This document shows positions 1 through 5,360 of a stretch of 5,424 nt of DNA, in pieces. Within the stretch, counting starts at the first letter, position 1. Each line of letters begins with the position of its first letter. The stretch is from an uncultured Oceanospirillales bacterium (GTDB taxonomy: Bacteria > Pseudomonadota > Gammaproteobacteria > Pseudomonadales > Litorivicinaceae), in assembly GCA_913061245.1 (NCBI GenBank), contig CAJXTO010000107.1, positions 1 through 5,424 of the forward strand. The letters run 5' to 3'. The notes under the pieces were generated by a model, which was not told where the DNA came from, did no database searches, and saw nothing but the letters and a program-made list of their open reading frames with translations. The translations under genes were made by a program, and so were the position numbers.

Positions 1-30
1 CAAATCACTCAATCAAACAAGACAAATTCT

Positions 31-687
31 ATGCAACTTGCCATTTTCGACCTCGACCACACCCTTCTTCCATTCGATAGTGACAAGGCATGGAACCAAT
101 TCTTGATCGATATCGACGCTGTCGATGAAGCCTACTACCACGACAATAATGAACGGTTTTATCAGGATTACCTCGAGGCCAAACTCGATATCCGTGCGTA
201 TCAGCGGTTTGCATGCGAGGTTTTGCAAAATTATTCAATCGAACAGGTAACAGCTTGGAGAGATCAATACATCCAAGACATTGTTCGTCCACAACTACAG
301 ATCAAAGCTCTAGAGTGCATCCAAGCCTATAAGATCGAGGGCTTCCACACGCTGATCATTTCAGCGACAAATACATTCATCGTAGAACCGATCGCCAGCC
401 TCCATGGTGTTGAAAGCTACCTTGGATGCGAGTTTGAGGTTGTTAATGGCAAATACACGGGCGAACTAACAGGCATCCCGACCTATAAAGAAGGAAAAAT
501 CGCAGCACTCGATGCATGGCTTGACTCTCAAGGTGCCAAAGCAACGACCATCCATTTCTATTCAGACTCGATTAACGATAGACCACTCCTTGAGAGGGCT
601 GACCAGGCATTCGTCGTTGATCCAGATCAGTCATTAGCCGAACTTGCCAAAGATCAAGGGTGGCCAGTGATACAGTTTGCAGACTAG
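31..687 (+). CDS. HAD-IB family hydrolase (SerB-like phosphatase; possible histidinol-phosphatase)
   Basis: A 218-residue cytoplasmic HAD-superfamily phosphatase of subfamily IB, the group related to phosphoserine phosphatase SerB. All four HAD motifs are visible: motif I DLDHTLL with nucleophile D7 and acid/base D9; motif II S111 in IISATN; motif III K156 in YKEGK; motif IV YSDSINDRPLL with D179 and D183 binding Mg2+. Residues of about 15-100 form the helical cap typical of type I HADs. The length is normal and nothing is missing, so it should be active. Its substrate cannot be read from sequence. From memory, a Pseudomonas aeruginosa protein of this subfamily (PA0335) was shown to be a histidinol-phosphate phosphatase, so that activity is a candidate here; phosphoserine is another. 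The ATG at 31 has no clear Shine-Dalgarno sequence in the 30 bases available. The deacetylase gene begins 12 nt after its stop, suggesting co-transcription. Confidence 0.93.
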   Translation: MQLAIFDLDHTLLPFDSDKAWNQFLIDIDAVDEAYYHDNNERFYQDYLEAKLDIRAYQRFACEVLQNYSIEQVTAWRDQYIQDIVRPQLQIKALECIQAYKIEGFHTLIISATNTFIVEPIASLHGVESYLGCEFEVVNGKYTGELTGIPTYKEGKIAALDAWLDSQGAKATTIHFYSDSINDRPLLERADQAFVVDPDQSLAELAKDQGWPVIQFAD

Positions 688-689
688 TT

Positions 690-693
690 GGAG
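690..693 (+). promoter_or_regulatory. Ribosome binding site deciding the deacetylase start
   Basis: GGAG lies 6 nt before the ATG at 700. It overlaps the alternative TTG at 688, which would extend the protein by only four residues and directly follows the stop of the upstream gene. The ATG at 700 is therefore preferred. Confidence 0.7.
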
Positions 694-699
694 TCTGCT

Positions 700-1635
700 A
701 TGAAGCATATCGGTTATTTCACTCACTCAGATTGCATGATTCACGACATGGGGCACATGCACCCCGAAAGTCCCATGCGACTGCAAGCAATCGATACCCG
801 CCTACAAGCCCAAGGGTTAATGCTCGATCTGACGCGATTCGATGCAGAGCCGGCTGAACTTGATCTCATAGAAAGAGCGCACCCTCATCAGTACGTTCAT
901 GAAATCGAGCAAATAGGGTACGACGCGATTAATGGTGATTTAATTCCTGTAGACGGTGACACATCGATGGGACCTGGATCGCTCCGAGCTGCCCTTCTTG
1001 CAGCTGGCGCTGGATGCCAGGCCGTTGACCGTGTGATGGCAGGTGATATTCAGCGCGCATTCTGCGCAACAAGGCCTCCAGGACACCATGCGGAAAAAGC
1101 ATTGGCCATGGGATTTTGCTTATTCAATAACGTAGCTGTTGCCGCCTTACATGCGATTGAACACCACGGTCTTGAGCGCGTCGCAATCATTGATTTCGAT
1201 GTCCATAACGGCAATGGAACCGTCGACATTTTTAAAGATGATGAGCGCGTGATGGTGTGCTCTTCGTTTCAGCATCCATTTTATCCCAACAGACACTTTG
1301 ATACTCCAGGCGAACATCTGGTTCTAACGCCTATTAATGCGGGATCTGATGGTTTGGAATTTAGAAAGAAAGTCGAAACGGATTTTTTCCCGGCACTTGA
1401 TCAGTTCAAGCCAGAATTAATTTTGATTTCGGCAGGCTTCGATGCGCACACAGAAGATCCACTAGGTGAGCTGAATCTCGTTGAAGACGATTATCGTTGG
1501 ATCACGACATTAATAAACGACATCGCAAATCGTCATAGTCAATCACGTATCGTATCTATCCTCGAAGGTGGGTATCATCTCGGAGCGTTGGGCCGTAGTG
1601 TGTGTGCCCACATCGAGATGATGCTTCATGACTAA
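700..1635 (+). CDS. Histone deacetylase family protein (class II-type zinc amidohydrolase)
   Basis: A 311-residue arginase/deacetylase-fold enzyme expected to remove acetyl groups from lysine side chains or small N-acetylated amines in the cytoplasm. The whole catalytic set is present, numbering from the ATG at 700: the His dyad H129-H130 in RPPGHH, zinc ligands D167 and H169 in DFDVHNGNG, zinc ligand D248 in SAGFDAH, and the transition-state tyrosine Y292 in EGGYH. The wording of the motifs (RPPGHHAEKALAMGFCLFNN, GFDAH..DPLG) matches class II and HDAC6-like bacterial members rather than class I or AcuC. L255 follows the DP pair, where acetylpolyamine-selective HDAC10 has a glutamate gatekeeper, so a strict HDAC10-like polyamine specificity is not indicated. 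N170 replaces the histidine common in DVHHGNG. The gene sits 12 nt after the HAD gene and overlaps the aminotransferase by 8 nt, so the products may act in one pathway or simply share a transcript. The physiological substrate is unknown. Confidence 0.93.
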   Translation: MKHIGYFTHSDCMIHDMGHMHPESPMRLQAIDTRLQAQGLMLDLTRFDAEPAELDLIERAHPHQYVHEIEQIGYDAINGDLIPVDGDTSMGPGSLRAALLAAGAGCQAVDRVMAGDIQRAFCATRPPGHHAEKALAMGFCLFNNVAVAALHAIEHHGLERVAIIDFDVHNGNGTVDIFKDDERVMVCSSFQHPFYPNRHFDTPGEHLVLTPINAGSDGLEFRKKVETDFFPALDQFKPELILISAGFDAHTEDPLGELNLVEDDYRWITTLINDIANRHSQSRIVSILEGGYHLGALGRSVCAHIEMMLHD

Positions 1636-2833
1636 TTTATCTGACTATCAACAAGTACTGACACCGAATTACGGCCTACCTCCTACAATTATTGTGAAAG
1701 GACAAGGCTGTGAGCTATTTGGACAATCGGGCGAACGATACTTAGATCTCGCTGGCGGAATTGCCGTAAGCGCACTAGGGCATTGTCATCCCGATGTCGT
1801 AAAAGCCTTAACCGAGCAAGCCAACAAGGTGTGGCACCTTTCAAATGTGCTGGCAAATGAGCCAGCAATCGAACTCGCAAAGGCGCTTGTAGCAGCCACA
1901 TTCGCAGATCGTGTGTTCTTTTGTAACTCGGGAGCAGAAGCTAACGAGGCTGCTATTAAAGCAGCGCGCAAAGCAGCATTTGACTTACACGGACCTGAAA
2001 AGCACGAGATTATTGCTTTCAACGATGCATTTCATGGCCGAACAATTGCGACCGTAACTGCCGGCGGTCAGCCAAAATACAGAACTGGCTTTGGACCCAT
2101 GCCAGAAGGATTTACACACCTTCCCTTTAACGACTGTAATGCGCTTGAAGCTCAAATTTCGGAAAAAACGTGTGCTGTGATGGTTGAAGCGGTGCAAGGG
2201 GAAGGCGGAGTGCGCCCGATTTGTCCCACATTTTTCGAGAAAATCCGTATTGCCTGCGACCGCGTGGGTGCTGCGTTGATCGTCGATGAAGTGCAAACAG
2301 GTATGGGGCGGACTGGTAAACTATTCGCCTACCAACACAGCGACATTACTCCAGATATTTTAAGTAGTGCTAAAAGTCTTGGTTGCGGCTTCCCCATCGG
2401 GGCCATGCTTTGTAAAGAATGGATTTCCGAACATTTAGTGGCTGGAACACATGGCAGCACATATGGGGGAAACCCACTTGGAACTGCAGTTGCTGGAAAA
2501 GCTCTCGAGATCATCAATTCAGCCGAGCTTCTTAGCAACGTGGTTGCTCGTGGTCAGCAATTGATGGATGGACTCAATGCGTTGAACTCAAAGCATGAAT
2601 TGTTCAAAACAATTCGTGGAAAAGGCCTACTGATTGGGGCTGTTTTGAAAGATGAGTATGGTGGCCGCTCAGGTGAGCTCTCCACGTTGACCATGAAAGA
2701 AGGGCTGATGACCCTAGTTGCTGGACCCAACGTCCATCGATTTGCACCGCCTTTGATCATTTCGAACACTCAAGTCGACGAGGCATTAGATCTGCTTGAT
2801 CGCGCTTACAGCAACTTTAACAAACAGACTTAA
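1628..2833 (+). CDS. argD: Acetylornithine/succinylornithine aminotransferase family protein (ArgD/AstC-like, class III)
   Basis: A 401-residue pyridoxal-phosphate aminotransferase of class III. ArgD converts N-acetylglutamate semialdehyde and glutamate to N-acetylornithine and 2-oxoglutarate in arginine synthesis; close relatives act on succinylornithine (AstC), putrescine or GABA. Visible features: phosphate-binding NSGAEANEAA (residues 100-109), FHGRT (135-139), PLP-ring aspartate D220 in IVDEVQTGMGRTG, Schiff-base lysine K249 in SAKSLGCGFPIGAM, HGSTYGGNPL (275-284), and R371 in RFAPPLIIS, the usual substrate-carboxylate arginine. Length and motif order fit ArgD/AstC (about 400 residues) better than GABA or putrescine enzymes, which are longer. 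The ATG at 1628 lies inside the end of the deacetylase gene (8-nt overlap); GAGATG seven bases upstream can serve as ribosome binding site, so translation is probably coupled. No other arginine gene is visible here, so ArgD versus AstC is not settled. Confidence 0.88.
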   Translation: MTNLSDYQQVLTPNYGLPPTIIVKGQGCELFGQSGERYLDLAGGIAVSALGHCHPDVVKALTEQANKVWHLSNVLANEPAIELAKALVAATFADRVFFCNSGAEANEAAIKAARKAAFDLHGPEKHEIIAFNDAFHGRTIATVTAGGQPKYRTGFGPMPEGFTHLPFNDCNALEAQISEKTCAVMVEAVQGEGGVRPICPTFFEKIRIACDRVGAALIVDEVQTGMGRTGKLFAYQHSDITPDILSSAKSLGCGFPIGAMLCKEWISEHLVAGTHGSTYGGNPLGTAVAGKALEIINSAELLSNVVARGQQLMDGLNALNSKHELFKTIRGKGLLIGAVLKDEYGGRSGELSTLTMKEGLMTLVAGPNVHRFAPPLIISNTQVDEALDLLDRAYSNFNKQT

Positions 2834-2861
2834 CTGAACCGATTACGCTACACTGGAATTT

Positions 2862-3371
2862 ATGAAGATGTACCGAACTAAATCACGGCTTTTGTTTGCA
2901 GCAATCGCTTTCTCTCTGTCCCAGGCAGCCATGGCTTTTGATGTCGCAGGACTTAGAATTGGCGATACAGTTGATGACTTCCAGAGTTTGGAAAGCCCAG
3001 CGAAAGAGTTTCTGACGATTACGCATGATCCAGAAGGGAAGATCGTTCGTATTTTTTATCGCCAAGAAGGTCTCCCGAACGATGAGAAAACCCAAGCTAA
3101 ATTGGTCAATCGTATCTGTAACAAATACGGACGCGTGACTCCATGCTACTCCGCTCTTTCAGAAATTGAGTCGAACGATAAGCAATTTCTACGCTTTTTC
3201 CATCTATATCGTGATGATGCAGAAACTCAAGAGTTGCGCACGCGTATCCGTCGAACAAAAGCCTTCAGTTTGACTCCAGACCTTACAGTTGAAATCGATT
3301 TGATGGACTCAGCGTATGCAAAAGCTCTGCGTGAGCAGAAAGCGACCGCATCGGATTTGATTGACTTCTAA
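2862..3371 (+). CDS. Small exported protein of unknown function with one cysteine pair
   Basis: I do not recognise a named family for this 169-residue protein. It begins with a clear Sec signal peptide: basic residues (K2, R5, K7, R9), a hydrophobic stretch (about 10-21) and an AMA site predicting cleavage after A25, so the mature protein of about 144 residues should be periplasmic. The mature start, FDVAGLRIGDTVDDF, resembles the opening of small envelope proteins with a G-x-x-x-G-x-x-x-x-x-h pattern (BamE-like layout), but this is only a similarity of style. The mature part has exactly two cysteines, C86 and C95, in CNKYGRVTPC, spaced for a local disulfide. No transmembrane helix or lipobox follows. 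GGA ends 5 nt before the ATG at 2862; a second ATG at 2868 would shorten it by two residues. It starts 28 nt after the aminotransferase stop and probably belongs to the same transcript, converging on dsbA. Confidence 0.8.
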   Translation: MKMYRTKSRLLFAAIAFSLSQAAMAFDVAGLRIGDTVDDFQSLESPAKEFLTITHDPEGKIVRIFYRQEGLPNDEKTQAKLVNRICNKYGRVTPCYSALSEIESNDKQFLRFFHLYRDDAETQELRTRIRRTKAFSLTPDLTVEIDLMDSAYAKALREQKATASDLIDF

Positions 3372-3380
3372 GAGATAAAC

Positions 3381-3407
3381 AAGCCAACTCAAAAACTGAG
3401 TTGGCTT
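3381..3407. terminator. Bidirectional hairpin terminator between convergent genes
   Basis: A perfect 11-bp stem (AAGCCAACTCA at 3381-3391 with TGAGTTGGCTT at 3397-3407) closes a 5-nt loop, AAAAC. It lies 9 nt after the stop of the exported-protein gene and 5 nt after the minus-strand dsbA stop. The T-rich tail is imperfect on both sides: CATGCTTACTTTT on the plus strand, GTTTATCTCTT on the minus strand. Termination of dsbA looks slightly better supported than the plus-strand direction. Confidence 0.75.
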
Positions 3408-3412
3408 CATGC

Positions 3413-4042
3413 TTACTTTTGACGTGATTTTGCGATGAGTTCGTCAAGTAGCTTGAATAATTGATCTTCGCCACCCGCTTGTGAAACACCGGTGACAAAT
3501 TGTCCGTTCACGACAAGTGCTGGAACACCTTGAATCCCATAGGCACGGACCCTTGCATCAGCAAGACGTAATGCGCTTTCTGTCGCAAACCCATCAAGCT
3601 CGCGCTTTACAACCGATGGATCTGCACCATATCGCTCAAAAAATGCGACGACGTCGTCAACACGCTGCAGACGCTGCCCTTCGCGATGAATCGCGTTGAA
3701 CAAGGGCTCATGGATAGTCTCCAGCATGCCTAGGTTCTTAGCGACCCAAAACATCCGTGCATGCATCTCCCAAGAGCGGCCAAATACGACCGGCATCCTG
3801 ACGAAATTTACATCACTAGGAAGCTTCTGAACCCAAGCTTTTAACGCTGGATCAAGCGAATCACAATGTGGGCATCCATACCAAAACAATTCCAGAACCT
3901 CGACCTTTGCTGGGTCAGATGTGACCACCGGCTTCGCGAGGGTTTGGTAGTGAACTCCTTCCTGGAATCCATCAGCGGAACACGCTTGATTGAGCATCAA
4001 GCCAAGACCGATAACGATTGTAGAAAGGAAGCGCTTCAACAT
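3413..4042 (-). CDS. dsbA: Thiol:disulfide interchange protein DsbA
   Basis: A 209-residue periplasmic oxidoreductase that donates disulfide bonds to newly exported proteins and is normally reoxidised by membrane DsbB. The thioredoxin active site C57-P-H-C60 sits in ELFWYGCPHC, the CPHC dipeptide PH being the one typical of DsbA; the cis-proline loop is G172-V173-P174 (QGVPALVVNG). The helical insertion lies between them, and the length equals that of known DsbA precursors. The N-terminus is a signal peptide (K3, R4, then hydrophobic 5-17). A third cysteine, C21, lies at the likely cleavage zone (NQACSAD); the lipobox would be L-N-Q-A-C, which is poor, so ordinary signal peptidase I cleavage near residue 22 or 23 is more likely. 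The ATG overlaps the cytochrome c4 stop (TAATG) and is preceded by GGAGG, so both genes form one operon. No dsbB is in the window. Confidence 0.95.
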   Translation of the reverse strand: MLKRFLSTIVIGLGLMLNQACSADGFQEGVHYQTLAKPVVTSDPAKVEVLELFWYGCPHCDSLDPALKAWVQKLPSDVNFVRMPVVFGRSWEMHARMFWVAKNLGMLETIHEPLFNAIHREGQRLQRVDDVVAFFERYGADPSVVKRELDGFATESALRLADARVRAYGIQGVPALVVNGQFVTGVSQAGGEDQLFKLLDELIAKSRQK

Positions 4043-4659
4043 TACTGAAGGCCTCCGACATAGCTTGCGACCGCTTTGATATCAGCATCCGACATGTTTT
4101 TCGCAACGCCGTTCATCATTGCATTTACACGCAGTCCGTCACGGAAAGCCTTTAATTGCACTTCTGTATAGCCAGCCCACTGTCCTTTCAATGATGGGAA
4201 AACAGCTGAAGCTACCCCAGCACCAGTTGGACCATGACACGCAGCACAAGCACTCACACCCTTCTCGGAGTCACCGAATCGATATAACTGCTCACCGCGT
4301 ACAACCAAATCTGCTTCAACAGCCCCAGCTGATGTTGCTTGTGTTGAAAAATATGCAGCTAAATCTGCAATATCTTCATCTGACAGCGCACCAGCGAAAC
4401 CCGCCATAATCGCGTTGGCTCGAGAGCCATCACGATACGCCTTGAGCGAGGACTCTAAATAACTCGCATGCTGACCTGCCAATTTCGGATAATCTGCAGC
4501 AGCACTATTGCCGTCAGCACCATGACAACCAGCGCAAACAGCACTCTTTGCTTTACCTTGGTCAGCATTGCCGACATACGCGTTAGTCGCTGCAGAATCA
4601 GCGGCCATGGCAACCGTCGAGGCCAGGGTCAATCCAATAACGGTGATTAATGACTTCAT
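4042..4659 (-). CDS. Diheme cytochrome c4 precursor
   Basis: A 205-residue precursor of the periplasmic or membrane-attached diheme cytochrome c4, which passes electrons to terminal oxidases. Two homologous halves each carry a heme site: C42-A-G-C45-H46 and C128-A-A-C131-H132. The sixth ligands are probably M85 (ANAIMAGFAG) and M172 (VNAMMNGVAK), which align between the halves, with matching SD-D-I segments after them. The signal peptide is short and clear, with AMA cleavage after A19. I chose the ATG at 4659 because it puts the signal peptide at the N-terminus, gives the usual family length (about 205-210) and has AAAGAGA 8 nt upstream. The ATG at 4668 would add three residues; the longest frame, from 4719, would add twenty charged residues before the signal peptide and is unlikely. 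It is followed by dsbA in the same operon and is divergent from engB. Confidence 0.94.
   Translation of the reverse strand: MKSLITVIGLTLASTVAMAADSAATNAYVGNADQGKAKSAVCAGCHGADGNSAAADYPKLAGQHASYLESSLKAYRDGSRANAIMAGFAGALSDEDIADLAAYFSTQATSAGAVEADLVVRGEQLYRFGDSEKGVSACAACHGPTGAGVASAVFPSLKGQWAGYTEVQLKAFRDGLRVNAMMNGVAKNMSDADIKAVASYVGGLQ
4052..4056 (-). promoter_or_regulatory. Ribosome binding site of dsbA inside the cytochrome c4 gene
   Basis: GGAGG on the minus strand lies 9 nt before the dsbA ATG, within the last codons of the cytochrome gene. With the one-base TAATG overlap this points to coupled translation of the two genes. Confidence 0.7.
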
Positions 4660-4667
4660 TCGTTTCA

Positions 4668-4674
4668 TCTCTTT
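4668..4674 (-). promoter_or_regulatory. Ribosome binding site of the cytochrome c4 gene
   Basis: AAAGAGA on the minus strand lies 8 nt before the ATG at 4659. It abuts and overlaps the alternative ATG at 4668 and so cannot serve that one well, which favours 4659. Confidence 0.5.
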
Positions 4675-4705
4675 GTTGGGAAAGCGATACGTTTTTCGAT
4701 GCCGT

Positions 4706-4711
4706 AGTATA
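4706..4711 (-). promoter_or_regulatory. Candidate -10 element of the cytochrome c4-dsbA operon
   Basis: TATACT on the minus strand differs from the TATAAT consensus at one base and is preceded directly by TG. It would give a leader of about 40 nt to the ATG at 4659. No good -35 hexamer is found at 16-18 nt upstream (the best is CTGCAT), so an activator or weak promoter is possible. The core GTATAC (4707-4712) is a palindrome, so the same bases also read TATACA toward engB on the plus strand. This is a pattern-based guess. Confidence 0.35.
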
Positions 4712-4736
4712 CATTGCACCTGAGATTTATGCAGTG

Positions 4737-4741
4737 AAGGA
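4737..4741 (+). promoter_or_regulatory. Ribosome binding site deciding the engB start
   Basis: AAGGA lies 10 nt before the GTG at 4752 and is the best Shine-Dalgarno match in the region between the two divergent genes. The other in-frame GTG, at 4734, has only a weak match before it. Confidence 0.5.
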
Positions 4742-4751
4742 TTTAATTACA

Positions 4752-5360
4752 GTGCGCGATACACAGCTCGACCCAAGACTGGCTCAAACCAAGTTTTTGA
4801 TTAGCGCACCAACGCTTGATCATTGCCCTCCAGAATGTGGTCCCGAAATCGGGTTTTGTGGTCGATCCAACGCCGGCAAATCAAGCGCCCTGAATACACT
4901 GACTGGCCAAAAAAGTCTTGCTCGAGTCTCTAAAACACCGGGCCGAACACAGCTCATCAACTTTTTCGAAGTGCCAGGAACAGGCGGATTCTTGGTGGAT
5001 TTACCGGGTTACGGATTTGCTAAAGTTCCAGAAGCTATGAAAAAACAGTGGCAGCAACACTTAGGTGAGTTCCTTGCCGAACGTCGCACACTCACTGGCC
5101 TCGTTCTGTTAATGGATGTGCGGCACCCAATGACTGCTCTGGACCAACAGATGTTGTCATTTGCCGACCATCGTGAAATGGATACACTCCTGCTGCTCAC
5201 CAAAAGCGACAAACTAAGCCGCAACCAAGCAGCCAAATCTCGATTATCTGTTCAGAAACAACGCCCGAATTCGCTTGTACTCAACTTTTCAAGCCTCGAT
5301 AAAACAGGCATAGAAGACGCATCTGCTTGGATTACTCATCATCTAGAGGGCCACGCATAA
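4752..5360 (+). CDS. engB: Ribosome biogenesis GTP-binding protein EngB (YihA/YsxC)
   Basis: A 202-residue cytoplasmic GTPase of the TrmE-Era-EngA-YihA class, needed for assembly of the large ribosomal subunit and usually essential. Numbering from the GTG at 4752: G1 P-loop GRSNAGKSS (37-45), G2 threonine T66 in KTPGRTQLINFF, G3 DLPGYG (83-88), G4 TKSD (150-153) for guanine recognition, and G5 SSL (180-182). LVLLMDVRHPM and LDQQML are typical of the family. The start is uncertain: the reading frame is open back to an ATG at 4650, which would overlap the start of the divergent cytochrome gene and give 236 residues. E. coli EngB (210 residues) has its conserved F-x-x-S-A-P near residue 11; GTG 4752 puts F-L-I-S-A-P at residue 15, and GTG 4734 at 21. 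GTG 4752 also has the better ribosome binding site. A hairpin follows 4 nt after the stop. Confidence 0.93.
   Translation: MRDTQLDPRLAQTKFLISAPTLDHCPPECGPEIGFCGRSNAGKSSALNTLTGQKSLARVSKTPGRTQLINFFEVPGTGGFLVDLPGYGFAKVPEAMKKQWQQHLGEFLAERRTLTGLVLLMDVRHPMTALDQQMLSFADHREMDTLLLLTKSDKLSRNQAAKSRLSVQKQRPNSLVLNFSSLDKTGIEDASAWITHHLEGHA

Noticed and set aside
1..30. Promoter or ribosome binding site before the HAD gene
   Set aside because: The available bases are A-rich with no clear hexamers or Shine-Dalgarno match; the real signal may lie left of the window.
688..699. TTG at 688 as the deacetylase start
   Set aside because: It adds four residues, has no ribosome binding site of its own, and would hide the GGAG that suits the ATG at 700.
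660..857. 65-codon plus-strand frame across the HAD/deacetylase junction
   Set aside because: It overlaps two strongly supported genes in another frame and shows no motif.
1985..2296. 103-codon open frame on the minus strand inside the aminotransferase gene
   Set aside because: It lies wholly antisense to a well-supported gene, has no recognisable domain, and its protein composition looks like a shadow of the plus-strand codons.
2830..2854. Possible promoter before the exported-protein gene (TACACT at 2849-2854)
   Set aside because: The only -35-like hexamer (TTAACT at 2830) is 13 nt away, too close, and transcription would start at or next to the ATG at 2862. Read-through from the aminotransferase is simpler.
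4119..4409. 96-codon plus-strand open frame antisense to cytochrome c4
   Set aside because: Its product is rich in His, Gln and Leu as expected from reading the cytochrome gene backwards, with no motif or ribosome binding site.
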